Positions 54,076 to 64,000 of a DNA stretch of 64,000 nt are shown one piece after another. Each line of letters opens with the position of its first letter. Position 1 is the stretch's first letter. This DNA is from Vandiemenella viatica (Eukaryota; Arthropoda; Insecta; Orthoptera; Morabidae): contig JARYHS010008074.1 in NCBI GenBank assembly GCA_031002005.1, positions 268,151,930 through 268,215,929 on the forward strand, written 5' to 3'. The position numbers were made by a program, and so were the translations under genes. Under the pieces are notes generated by a model. It was not told the DNA's origin. It saw only the letters and a list, made by a program, of their open reading frames with translations, and made no database searches.

Positions 54076-55322
54076 AATTTTGCAAAAAAAGTTTATACTA
54101 GGACTGAATTTCTGTAGCACGAACGGATCACTGGAGGGGGTTGGACAGCCTGGGATTTGTGGTTGGGAGTCTTCCAAAGAAACCGATATTTTTTCCATTT
54201 GCCTGCAGGCAAGTGTAGAGTAAGCACATCGTTTTCCATAAACCTCTGTTAAAAAATGTCTTGGTGATGCAAAATGGAGAATAATATCGAGTAGCGCTAT
54301 GCCATCAAAATCCGCATCAAACTTTGGAAACCCGCAATGGAGACCGTCGGAATGATTAAGGGCACCTGCAGGGATGCTGCTATGAACTGCTCAAAAGTGT
54401 TTGAGTGGAATTAGCTGTTCTGGGAGGGGCAGGACCCCATAAACTTCAAGGATCGATGAAAATATGGACAAAGTGAAGGTGATCCTGGACTCCAACTGGC
54501 ACACATTCATCTGATTGTTGATGAGTTAGGGATTTCATATGGTAGTGTCCAAAAACTTATTACCAACGATTTGGTCATGCAAAAGTGCCAAGAGTCCTGC
54601 GTGATGAACAAAAAGTGAATTGTGTGCAATTTTCCCAGGAAATTCAGAAATGTGTCCAAGAAAACCCAAATTTCCTTGACAGTGTGATTACTGGTGACAA
54701 AACTTGGTGTTTTGAGTATGACCTGGAGACCAAATGCCACAGCACTGATTGGCACACCAAGAAGTCCCTGCAACCAAAGAAAGCAAGGACGAGCAAGTCA
54801 AGGGTCAAATCCAAGTGCATCTGTTTTTTTGATCATTGTGGTGTGGTTCGCAGGGAGTTCATATCCCCTAATGGACTGTGAATGCCAGTTTTTATGTGGA
54901 CGTGCTTGACAGGTTGCACAAATGCATCAGCCGCATGCGGGCAGACGACGCTGATTCTTGGAAGCTTCACCATAACAAATGCCTTGCCACACCACACTGC
55001 ACATTAGAGAGTTTCTTGGCCAAGAATAGGGTTTCCACATTGCCTCATCCCTACAGTCCAGATCTTGCACCACCAGAATTCTTCTTCTTTCCTTGGCTCA
55101 AACAGGATCTCAAGGGAAACCAATACAGCTCCATAGAAGACTTCCAAGGGGCTCTCTCTGAAGGAGACCCCAGAAAGTGAGTTCCAGAAGGTGTACACAT
55201 AGTGGGAATTGTGTTATATGTGATGTGTCGAAGCTCGAGGACAACTAAGGATTTGTACTTATTAGTTTAGTAAAAAAAAATTAAATTAATTCAGTCCTAC
55301 CACTTTCTGATCCTACCCTGTA
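54076..55322 (+). mobile_element. mariner transposon, degraded
   Basis: The 3' end carries CACTTTCTGATCCTACCCTG then TA at 55321-55322, a recognisable mariner inverted repeat. The 5' repeat is decayed; only TAGGACTGAATT near 54097 matches the inner part of the 3' repeat (AATTCAGTCCTA). A transposase pseudogene lies between. TA target duplication is visible on the right only. Confidence 0.75.
54274..55222 (+). pseudogene. mariner transposase
   Basis: From ATG 54274 with a stop at codon 7: RYAIKIRIKLW, the mariner N-terminus. In other frames follow VPRVLRDEQKVN, FLDSVITGDKTWCFEYDLET (first catalytic D in TGDKTW), KKARTSKSRVKSKCICFFDH, LHHNKCLATPH in place of HHDNAPAH (second D changed to N) and YSPDLAPPEFFFFPWLK in place of APCDFFLFP (third D changed to E). 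Loss of two of three catalytic aspartates plus several frameshifts make it dead. Usual length about 345 residues, matched here. Confidence 0.88.
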
Positions 55323-55361
55323 TGTTTTAGCTACCAGTCTAAATTTCAAATTAAGTTATTA

Positions 55362-55738
55362 ATAAGAAAAGAAATTAACCCACCACATACCAAACTGGAC
55401 GGATTCAATGAGAGAACACTAAAACTGACAAACAACTACACAATATTTCGGCATCTGCCTTGCTCACAAATAGAAAAACGGGCCCTTAGGCTCAGAACGT
55501 GTGTGCACAATGAACGTTACCCAATGACTGGGGTAACGTTCGTTGTGCACACACGTTCCGAGCCTAATGGCCCGTTTTTCTATTTGTGAGCAAGGCAGAT
55601 GCCAAAATATTGTGTAGTTGTTTGTCATCTTTAGTGTTCTCTCATCGCATCCGTCCACTTTGGTATGTGGTGGGTTAATTTCCCTTTCTTTTCTTATTTA
55701 TATCGCCTAGAAGCCGCTTCCATTTTCCTTAGTTGCAT
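55362..55738. mobile_element. long inverted-repeat (foldback) element, copy 2 (377 bp)
   Basis: Arms match those of 33998-34798: AATTAACCCACCACATACC, GAGAGAACACTAA, CACAATATTTCGGCAT, TTGCTCACAAATAGAAAAA, ACGTTC. Here they meet almost directly (AATGACTGGGGTAACG at 55522), so the loop is gone. The right arm is complete to CCTTAGTTGCAT; the left arm lacks about 40 bp. Flanked by a perfect 15-bp duplication CAAATTAAGTTATTA (55347-55361, 55739-55753). Confidence 0.88.
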
Positions 55739-55753
55739 CAAATTAAGTTATTA

Positions 55754-56705
55754 GAAATTTTCCTCTAAGTGTAGCAGTTCTTTAGTAGAAAATTCTTGAA
55801 GTAATAAAACATAAAATATCCTCTGATTCAAAAAGTTTTTTAGCCTGCATGCTAATTCTTGGTTTAAAACGTCCTCTGGAAAATTTTCTAACATTTGATG
55901 TATAACATGGCTTGATTCTAAATGTATTTGATAGCAAAAATTACTCCTAACTGTAATTGTGCATAATTTGGAAATAACTTAGATGTTATTTATCTCAAAA
56001 TATAAATGCTACTGATCTGTAACATATATCAATCTTTTCTAGTTTTGATTCCCTACCCTCTGGTAATGCCATTTCCTCATTTTCCCACATCCTTTGACTA
56101 GAATTCTTTCATAATCTTACAACTTATTGCCGATATATTACAACATCATATCGTCAAATTCTAGTTCAAAATTTAAAACTTCTTGTTCGATTTAGAGCCT
56201 AAATATTTCTGGAATCTTTAAAAAAAATCGCTCTGAGTGGACGATAAAATCATACTTTTTTTTTTCTGCAGCTTATGAGCTATAAAGCTTTGCTGTAAAT
56301 TAAAAATTGGAGTTGTTAAAAAAAATTAAAAACCTGTTATGGCGCTGTTTTGCCATGTGCTTGAGCATATCACTAAATCTCGAATATCTCCTTAAAACAA
56401 TTTTATTGTCCTGAAGTGTTGTACCTCACTTGAATTGCAATTTAATTTTGTAGCTGTGTAAATAAAGGGAACACAATCTGTTAAACACTAAGCAAACCTG
56501 CGCATATAGCATTTGTTGACCTGTTGTTTTGATCTAACTTTGCTTTCTAAAATGGCTTTTCTATCTAATATTATTAGACAACCACTTTAAGAATTATTTG
56601 CTTTTGGTTTTTAAATCCTCACAGCTCCTTTAACTAATTTTGATAATATATTAGTGAAATTAAGGTTATACTGTAACTAAATAACTAAATAAATATTTAT
56701 ATGGG
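55754..56705. other. AT-rich stretch without recognisable genes
   Basis: No motif-bearing ORF on either strand. Confidence 0.5.
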
Positions 56706-57045
56706 ATTCTGGTGTTGACTCTACAAGTTATCCAATCATACCTGCCTCTCCACCAGTTGTGTGAATACTGCCTGAAACCCCACCAGTTGTACAAGTATCG
56801 CCTGCTGATACCACCTGAAACCCCACTAGGTAAACAAATATCATCCACCTCACCACCTGATGTGACGACACCAACTTAAACACCACCAGTTGTACAAGCA
56901 TTGCCTGCCTTTCCACCTGTTGTGCCAGTAATACCTGCAACCCCACCAGTGGTACAAACATCACGCGCATCTAGGCCAGTTACACAGATACCACCTGTAA
57001 CCCCACAATGTGAACAAGTGCACTCCCACTAGCTATCCCCAGCTG
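56706..57045 (+). repeat. proline/valine-rich minisatellite, part 1
   Basis: Tandem diverged units built on CCACCAGTTGTACAAGYAT and CCTGCAACCCC-like text. Plus-strand translation gives PPVVQALPAFPPVVPVIPAT and PPVVQTSRASRPVTQIPPVT. The same units reappear at 58205-58290 (APVVPIPPVS), so the array is interrupted by about 1.15 kb. Possibly the N-terminal repeat region of the decayed gene at 58.5-59.7 kb. The minus-strand open runs here are the repeats read backwards. Confidence 0.75.
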
Positions 57046-57065
57046 CAAAATATTCGATAAACCGA

Positions 57066-58180
57066 TTTTGAAGTTGCTTAGGATGGACTTCGAAATTTCG
57101 AGAATAATTGTCAACCTGTATTCATTCCCACAGTTAAAACTCATAATAAGAATCATTTTAAAGTGTATTCATTATATCGGGAAAAAATTATTTTAAGAGA
57201 AATTCAGTTTGTTCACGTTTTGAAACACGTGATCAGGAAAGTAAAAATCTAAGATTTGAAATATCTTTAAATTGAGTAAAGCTACAGCTGAACTTTTATC
57301 ACCACCTATAGTCAGCATTGTTCCTGATATTTTGGTAGTAAAATTAAATAATTTGGCAAAGTTTAATTAGCAGTTTTAATTAAGAGAAAAAATGAACTTT
57401 TTAACTAAAAGGAATATTAATTTGAAATTTATATCAGTAGATAGCCCAAATTGAGACAATTACGAACATATAATGATTTGTTAAAAAGTTTAAGCATTCG
57501 TCAGAATAATTAAGTTTTTAAAGATAGATTGTCACGGATTATTGCTGAAGCGCGTAAAAATTTCACCAAGTTGGTCATGTGATGACTTTAATTTTATGAT
57601 TATAGAAACCCTTTTGAATGTTGAATTAAATTAAAACAGATAGAACATGGGAATAGAAAGTCCCTGTAAAAATATCAAGTTAAACTATTTAGTACTTTTG
57701 GAGATATTAATTAAAGAAAAAGTTGCTGACATCACAGGCTCTGAGAAGTCTATAAAAGGTTTAGCAGCAAGCTCTCATGGTCTCATATGTACGCTGGGAA
57801 GTGATCGCATAACTCTGAACTAGTTAGAGAAGCAAATTGTTCCATGCGGTAGCGGTTTAGGCTAATTCCAACATGCCGTAATACTCACTAATGTTAGGAG
57901 GACTTTGTGAGTTTTTGTCTTCTTGTGGGATTGTACTTAATCTGCAATCTTCAAAGAAACTGTTGTTCAATGTTATTCACATATCTGTTACTGACAATGT
58001 ACGAGTGAACTTTTGCAAGAATATAAGTATTGTGTTACTCTGAAACTGTGTCAAGTGACTTTATTTAAATTACCCTTCACATTTGGGGTTTAATACAAAT
58101 GAGTGGTGGCCAATATATTTAATATTATAGGTACCAGAAGGCTACACATGGTCATGAATGTAATTGTTCATAGTTCAGGC
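57066..58180 (+). repeat. LTR-like insertion in the minisatellite (borders approximate)
   Basis: About 1.1 kb of AT-rich sequence opening with a palindromic TCGAAATTTCGA (57089) after TTGCTTAGGATGG, with a GC-richer, TATA-bearing block at 57725-57850 (GACATCACAGGCTCTG, TCTATAAAAGG) and a GTGGCC motif at 58105. This matches the plan of the solo LTRs elsewhere. I could not find matching termini or a TSD, so the call rests on layout only. Confidence 0.45.
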
Positions 58181-58194
58181 AAAAGTTGTTATCC

Positions 58195-58290
58195 CCCAAC
58201 GAACATCTTGACCTGACACAATCCACCTCAGCACCAGTTGTACCAATACCACCTGTATCCCTACAGTTGTTCAATCACCATCTCCCTTAT
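58195..58290 (+). repeat. proline/valine-rich minisatellite, part 2
   Basis: Continues the array of 56706-57045 with GCACCAGTTGTACCAATACC and CACCTGTATCCCTACAGTTG. It leads into the coding trace downstream. Confidence 0.7.
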
Positions 58291-58479
58291 TTTTACATTC
58301 ACAATCTGATCAAGAGTCACAAACAGAAAATTCTAAATGATCACATAAAAGACAGAAACAGCCTGGATGAAAAATATCAGTAGCATTCAATAAAAAATAA
58401 AAAAATAAAAATAAAAATAAATTAGTATAGTAATCATATCAAATACTAAAAGAATGTGCAAAGCCTTTTTTTCAGAAAA

Positions 58480-59720
58480 TGTTTATAATTGAAGAATTAC
58501 CAATGCAGCTTTCACTAAAACTTTGGTCAGAGGATTGTGTTTATATGATAAATGTGGCATCATGAATCTGGAAGTAAAAGCATAGAAGATAAAATTAAGG
58601 AAATACAGGAACACATCAATAGTTTTCCAAAATATAAAACCATTATTCACATGAATATGCTCTGTTTAAAAGGTATTTCTGTCCTGAATTATCAATATCA
58701 GAGATGTATTCGCTATATAAAGAAAGAAAGTTAAGAAAATATCTAAAGAAAAATCTACAATACATCAATTGGTTCCTAAATACTATGAAATGATTCATGT
58801 AATATAAATGACAAGCTAGAGTATCTTTACAAAACAGAATAAAATGTCAAAAAGAAAAAAAATATCAAAAAAGAAATAGCAAATCACTTACTAGAAGTTG
58901 AAAGGACAAGAGAAACTAAACACAGGTGCAAAGAAGATAAAGCAGTTCATCTGATAACTTTTATATTTAGAAAAAAATTCCCTGTTTTGTATTTACAAAC
59001 AAATTTGATTTACTGCAAAATACCAATTTTGGAACTATAGAGTATACAGCGATAGTTGGGATAGTCAAACTGAAATCAAATAATTTGGAAGTTTTGGACA
59101 AAAGTTGTAGCTCATACACCTATTACTACTGTAGATCACAAATTCACTGTATCTTGTCATAGTAACCAAGAAAATGATGCTGATTATTCACATGAAGAAT
59201 AACAGGAAAAGAAGGCCTGAAAACTGGATGAATTTTCATTGAGAAAACATAAAACCAATTTAAAGTTCATAGAATGGTAAAAGATGATTTTATTTCTCAT
59301 GAACGTGTTTCAAATGTTATTATTAGAAACTGACAGCAATAGAAATAAAATAATTTTGCTAAAAATAGATTATGAGATTTTCAAAACAACAACCAAAGAG
59401 TATGTATTTCAAAGAGTCTTTGGATATAGCAGACTCGCCATTTCATCAACATAGATGAAAAAAAAAAAAAAAAAAAATTCTTCATCAAATTAGAAAAACG
59501 GAAACAAAAAGGCAGCATGATAAGATTAAAGCATTCATTGGATCTCCATAATTTTATACCATTGATTCATCATCAGTTTTACAATTTGTTGACATGTGAT
59601 GGGAGCTAGAACTAACAGTTTATTGCAAGTCATCCTATAAGTTGACCCAGAAAGATAGTGTGCAGGAAACATATGTAGAAAGAATTTTGAACTATACTTA
59701 TGATGAATAAAGTAATAAAC
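58480..59720 (+). pseudogene. decayed member of an uncharacterised multicopy insect family
   Basis: Frames read EIQEHINSFPKYKT then NMLCLKGISVLNYQYQRCIRYI, near 58590-58730, and HLLEVERTRETKHRCKEDKA then VHLITFIFRKKFPVLYLQTN near 58885-59010. This order (HINSFPK..., then a coiled HL.EVERAR..K segment, then ITFDF..) resembles proteins annotated with a DUF7869-like, possibly transposase-related, domain in insects. The downstream part, where the acidic catalytic-like region would lie, is unreadable. Frequent stops and frameshifts. Family assignment is from memory of motif order and is tentative. Confidence 0.45.
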
Positions 59721-60795
59721 TAATTATCACATAAGTATTGTTTTTATTTATTCACAGTCAACATGATTACATTTAGCACAGGTGATAAATGCACGAGGCT
59801 GGTTATAATTCTAATGAGAGTTCAAGAGATCATTTTTACACTCTGGATGAACAATCTACTATAGGACTGATACAAGTGTAATTAAATAAGTGCATAAACT
59901 ATTATGTGTCATGCTGATTTAAGTACATTATTCTAGTTTGTCTTCAGGCCACAATGGTAAAAGTAATTTATTGTTATTATATTGAAATTTTATTAATCTT
60001 TACACAATATTAATATGAAAAACATTAAAATTCAATGACAAATACATGGTATGTTTTATTACAATCCCAATGTGAATGATTTCAAATATATTTACAAAAA
60101 CCTGTTCTACTAAAATATTTTCAACCAGTCAATTGATCAGTTGTATATGATTCAGTTTTAGTTGAAGGACTGGTTGAGAGTTTCAAATATTAATCACATC
60201 ATTTTTACACTCATCTCATTTTTTTTTCAAAAGAAAAAAACCTGTGCCATAGATTATTTTTAAAACATTTGAATAAACCTAAGCCTATATTATTAAAATG
60301 TCATCTCAAATACTTACATGAAAACATCTTACAACTGTTTGAATAATTTTGTAGGGTTAAAGAAACAGTATTTTCTACATGATTTTAAATACCACTTGCC
60401 AATAACTAACCCATGTCAATATTACCCTTAGGCATGTTATCTTCCCATCACCTAAATAAGTACCAACAATCATCAGCATTCACAATAAAAATGAAAAATA
60501 CTCATGTTATATGTAACTGGAAGAATATTATGCACTGGTCAGGGAAAGTTTCAAAGTAATTTGATACTCAATCATGGATTTTAAAAACTTTATGATAAAA
60601 TACACAAAATTAAAACTACATTAAGGTGTCACCAGACATATGCTAGAAGCCATATCAAAAGAATCTGTTACTTCAAAGCAAACATTAAAATTCAAATTAA
60701 AGATATTTGTTGAATTGACATGAGTAACAACAACCAAACAAATTCAGTATAAGACAAGGAGAGAAGATGTTAGTAAGTAATGAAAACATCACAAT
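59721..60795. other. AT-rich stretch without recognisable genes
   Basis: No motif-bearing ORF on either strand. Confidence 0.5.
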
Positions 60796-60798
60796 AAT

Positions 60799-60943
60799 GA
60801 GACAGCAAGGCAGTGAGAAACATTTTAAACACTAAAACAAGAAATTATTACCAGCAAAAAAGGACTCCAAACGTGGGTTTATGAAAAACATTATAGGGTA
60901 AGGAGATCACATAATGGTTCATTTAGAAATTTGTATGGCTCTG
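60799..60943 (+). pseudogene. LINE family A linker fragment (left of SINE)
   Basis: RQQGSEKHFKH*NKKLLPAK, KDSKRGFMKNIIG and FRNLYG are collinear with RQGGSRKKLKQLNKQLIRAK and DGFMKNIIGLGG at 7930-8030. The piece resumes after the SINE at 61195 as SVRKLREML. Confidence 0.78.
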
Positions 60944-61194
60944 GTTTTTTTTTCTTTTTTGCTTTTGGCTTTTGAACCTTAACAATGTCAAGGTCAATTG
61001 AGGCAGGAAGGTACTGGGGGCAAGGGGGAATGGGAGGAATTCGGCTACATTGATTTGAAAGAACCATCCTGGCATTCACCTGGAATGATTTTGGAAAACA
61101 ATGGAAAATCCAAATCTGAATGGCCAGATGGGGATTTGAACCCACATCCTCCTGAATGTGAGGCTAGACTGTTACCACTCGCCCACCATTCTAG
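60944..61194 (-). mobile_element. tRNA-derived SINE (251 bp)
   Basis: On the minus strand it starts near 61194 with a tRNA-like head: an A-box-like GCGAGTGGTAAC (61171-61182) and a B box GGGTTCAAATCCC (61131-61143). A body (CCAGGTGAATGCCAGGATGG, GCCGAATTCCTCCC) and an A-rich tail with AAAAAGAAAAAAAACC follow to 60944. It is flanked by 11-bp imperfect TSDs GTATGGCTCTG (60933-60943) and GTATAACTCTG (61195-61205). It sits inside a LINE A fragment whose frame continues on both sides. The body resembles SINEs I recall from orthopteran genomes. Confidence 0.85.
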
Positions 61195-61245
61195 GTATAA
61201 CTCTGTTAGAAACTAAGGGAAATGTTGTAAGTAAACCTATTTCAT
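61195..61245 (+). pseudogene. LINE family A linker fragment (right of SINE)
   Basis: Reads GSVRKLREML, matching GYVRKLRGE of the minus copy and GYIRKRRERK at 8070. It is lost by about 61245. Confidence 0.65.
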
Positions 61246-62310
61246 AACGCAAACAGCAATGACAAGGATTGCAAAACCATGAGGCAATGGTCGCAGAGTA
61301 AGATGCTGACATGCAGTAAACAAGTTCTCAGCAACAAACTTAATGAACCTTTGTCCATTGGGCAAGTCAGGAACTTAGTCATGGATCATTGGTGGGAGAA
61401 TGGATGTTCAAAATCCCATGCAGCTTTTTCATGGAGACACTCACACACTTGTCTCTTGCCACTTGAGAGCTACCTCAGTGTATCTATGTCGGTGTTAACA
61501 GTAGTTACCATTGCCGAGCCTGGGCAGTGTGGCATAGAATTTCAAGTGCAACCAGCTGTCATAAAGACAACATAAAGTAGAACCATGAAGGACTTTTCTG
61601 TAACTACGAGGTGGGAGATAATAAATGATGGATCTAGAGATGGCATATGTTTAGTAAACCCTTTACATTGCTCGCTGGTAATTTGTTGCAAAGAGCAGTT
61701 AATGTTACAGATATATTAATACTGTAGAGAAGACATACTGGTATGATTATCTACACATGTAACTACTATAAATAAGCTCTGTACATATTCTACCAGCAAT
61801 GAGTGATACCTATAGTCTGGAACCATAGTCATATTTAATCCATGACTTGGCTTGCTTACCTTAGCCTTACTGACTAAAACCTGCTTGGCTTAAAAAACAA
61901 AGGAAGGTTTTGGCTAACAAGTGTTGAGTAAATTCGTTACAGTATTGGAGGTACTGCATGGCTAAAAGATAAATATTACAGTTGTGTAAAAACTGTCCTA
62001 TACAGACAGTTACATCAGTAGTGGTACAGAGAGTTACAAGAACATAGCAATAAAAGAAAAAGTCTCCTGAACAAATCAAAATAGTCTTAAGTGTGTTGCA
62101 GGAAGAATTAACAACAAGAGAGGTTGATTCCTTACATGTAAAAAGTCAGCTTGCACTGGGATGTACAGCCAAGAGTGAAAGGGCTGGTTCAGTAAACATA
62201 TGTAGAGCATGCAGAAGTGGAAGCCTTGATAGCCACATGCAGGAGGAAAGAACCTTCTGAGGTATATGATGATGATATGATACAACTGGGGGATGTGGCA
62301 TTAAGAGATT
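61246..62310. other. unassigned stretch without recognisable genes
   Basis: A 98-codon plus frame (61279-61575) has no family motif. Composition is more balanced than the AT-rich gaps, so it may be an old repeat, but I could not match it. Confidence 0.4.
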
Positions 62311-62560
62311 ATATTTAAATTAGTGCACAGCAATTCAGTTATGACAAAAAGCCCATAGCAGAATTTTTGGACGACTGTGATATCGCTTTAGAGTAAATAG
62401 CAAAAGAACCTCAGGGTGTACTACCCAATTCAACAAAAACATGGATCACAGGTGGGGCATGCTGAAAGTTGCTCTTGAGAGGGAAAACAGATAGTTGGAA
62501 AAAATTTCCGGCTCATTCTGGTAGAAAACTGCAAACCTACACGAACCCTGGACTATTGAG
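62311..62560 (+). pseudogene. possible gag-like remnant
   Basis: The frame reads FSYDKKPIAEFLDDCDIALE then, after stops, LLRGKTDSWKK, recalling the FDGK.MPV.EFI..CE / L.GKA start of some retrotransposon capsids. The match is short and broken, and nothing downstream confirms a retroelement. Confidence 0.3.
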
Positions 62561-63105
62561 TATTTTTCATATTTGCAAGTAGCCAACAGAAAATGAGAGC
62601 TAATTGCAGCTTAAGCAAGTTGGTTAGACAGTGTGCTTCAAGAATTCGGGGACGCAACAATCAAAACTAATGGGAGCATTGAAATTGATTTAAACCCTTG
62701 GACATGCTGCCTTTATGAAGGGACTCCTAGATGATTGAATATTCATGGTGCTGAGAACAAAAGGGGAGAGTTCACAGTTGCCAGAGGCAGTGGAAATAGA
62801 TATAACTGAGGAGTAGTTGTCATAATCTGCACATGAACAGTGGCAGTGATTAAAATTTTCTAATGCTGTTTCATTTGATGACATAGAGTGGATAAGTGAA
62901 TTATATAAATTTGTTCATCGCATTCATGACAACTAACTCCTTCAGAGTGACATTCACATTATTAGTATATTCTGCAAGGTAAACAGTTATAGTCTTCGGT
63001 CTTCAGGAAATATGCTCATTTCACTAGTCTTGATTGAAACGAACATTACCAGTAGACAGTGTAAGGTATCCCTCATTCTATTTTCAATATTTGGTTAGAA
63101 TCGGG
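62561..63105. other. unassigned stretch without recognisable genes
   Basis: Short broken frames only; no family motif. Confidence 0.4.
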
Positions 63106-64000
63106 CCGAGTTTTGGGTTAACTGTAGTATCCGGTACCACACTTTAAATCAAGTTAACAGCATTTCTGGTATAATAAAGTGAATAAATAACCCATAAACA
63201 ATGTAAATAACACCTAAACTGCATTAAATCAACGATATTTCTATAGGAAATAGGTAATCTCATGTAGAAGCAAGATCATAATAACAGATACTAACATTGG
63301 TTGGCGAGATATTTTGAACCGATTTAAACGAAGTAAATGTTGAATAATTGCAAATAATATGCATAAATAAACCTTTTATCATGTCTAAGACACATCATTC
63401 CAGAGATAAATAAGTAATATCCATACATGAAAAATTTAACCATAAAAATCTTGACAGATATCAGTTTTGGTATTTTTGAAGTGAATTTCACACAGTAAAG
63501 GCAATAAAGAACCTATAATACACAGGCCTAGACGCACTATAACCATAACTCCACATTTAAATACCGTTTAGTAGGAATTTTAAAGAAATAAACTGGATGA
63601 TAAAATAACAGTCTGAAGTAAAAATGAAAATAATTCATTGTAATGTAATATGACCATGTTGAGGCCCCAAAAGCAGCAATAATAATTCCTGAGATAGCCT
63701 AGTAGATAAATTAACAGGTTTCTGATAGTTTTAAAGCATCTAATAACCACAAGAAGTAATTATATTGGATTTTTAATACTCATGTTGCTTAAACAGTTCA
63801 CATACATAATTTTGGTCTTTTAAGTGGGTTCAAGACTTTAAAAAGTAGAAAAACAAGCAGTAAATAAATAATCTTTCAATTTTAATAGGTTTTAAATAGT
63901 TTCAGTCCGTAGAATATGAAATATCAGTGAGTAAATAGACGCCGGTAAATCGATCAATTTGTCCAACTTTTAGGAATGAATTCCAGCACTTTAAAGCCAT
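63106..64000. other. AT-rich stretch, possible start of another long LTR
   Basis: After GGGTTAAC the text TGTAGTATCCGGTACCACAC opens about 0.9 kb of AT-rich sequence in the style of the solo LTRs (AAATAAACCTTTTATC near 63367 recalls AAATAAACCTTTGATA at 25182). The window ends before a promoter block or 3' end could appear. Confidence 0.3.

Noticed and set aside
56728..56970. Minus-strand ORF rich in TTGGVSG-like repeats
   Set aside because: It is the proline/valine minisatellite read backwards; the plus strand gives the more plausible protein and leads to the downstream trace.
60944..61194. tRNA gene on the minus strand
   Set aside because: A and B boxes are present but the cloverleaf is incomplete and the unit continues into a SINE body with an A-rich tail and TSDs.
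1..64000. A host single-copy gene or exon set
   Set aside because: Every motif-bearing frame could be assigned to a mobile element or repeat. The window could be intronic or intergenic, but no exon is supportable without transcript data.

Overview
This window looks like insect genomic DNA, most likely from an orthopteran- or phasmid-like (polyneopteran) insect. It is AT-rich and shows no bacterial gene organisation, no operons and no recognisable single-copy host gene. Nearly every coding trace belongs to a transposable element: hAT, Tc1/mariner and mariner transposons, Copia and Ty3/gypsy LTR elements, a Penelope-like element, three kinds of LINE, and a tRNA-derived SINE. The lineage call rests on recalled resemblance of the SINE body and of the Tc1 element to repeats abundant in locust-type genomes, and is an inference.

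Layout. 1-7.1 kb: a decayed BED-finger hAT transposase split by a Copia element (1098-4542, TSD cgtat/catat) and by a solo LTR (4887-6555, TSD ACTT). 7.1-9.5 kb: a CR1-like LINE (family A). 9.5-14.2 kb: a Penelope-like element with an inverted 5' piece, split by a second solo LTR (12305-14060, TSD AGGC). 15.2-18.7 kb: two minus-strand Copia remnants around a 514-bp Tc1 deletion derivative. 19.5-21.6 kb: LINE family B interrupted by an 829-bp gypsy deletion derivative. 22.15-23.96 kb: a tandem satellite of about 166-bp units. 24.97-27.02 kb: a third solo LTR (TSD CTTG). 28.3-33.2 kb: LINE pieces, with a jockey-like LINE inserted in a family B LINE. 33.4-34.8 kb: a hAT-type MITE and a long foldback element. 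37.3-38.7 kb: a nearly intact Tc1-like transposon. 38.7-41.7 kb: a minus-strand family A LINE with PHD-like and esterase-like ORF1 segments. 44.2-50.3 kb: a very young LTR retrotransposon carrying gag and an unrecognised second ORF but no pol. 50.3-53.3 kb: a family A LINE split by a solo LTR of a second type (TSD ATGT). 54.1-55.3 kb: a dead mariner. 55.4-55.7 kb: a second foldback copy. 56.7-59.7 kb: a proline-rich minisatellite with a decayed insect multicopy gene. 60.8-61.2 kb: a LINE A fragment holding a SINE.

The genes do not form a pathway. The value of the window is its nesting record: at several sites the target reading frame closes across the insertion point, which fixes element borders and TSDs to the base. 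The two most interesting items are the pol-less LTR element at 44241-50342, with LTRs differing at only about four positions, and the family of long solo LTRs that begin with a TAGAATTT/AAATTCTA hairpin. Gaps between elements are AT-rich, and I see no host exons, RNA genes or CRISPR in them.
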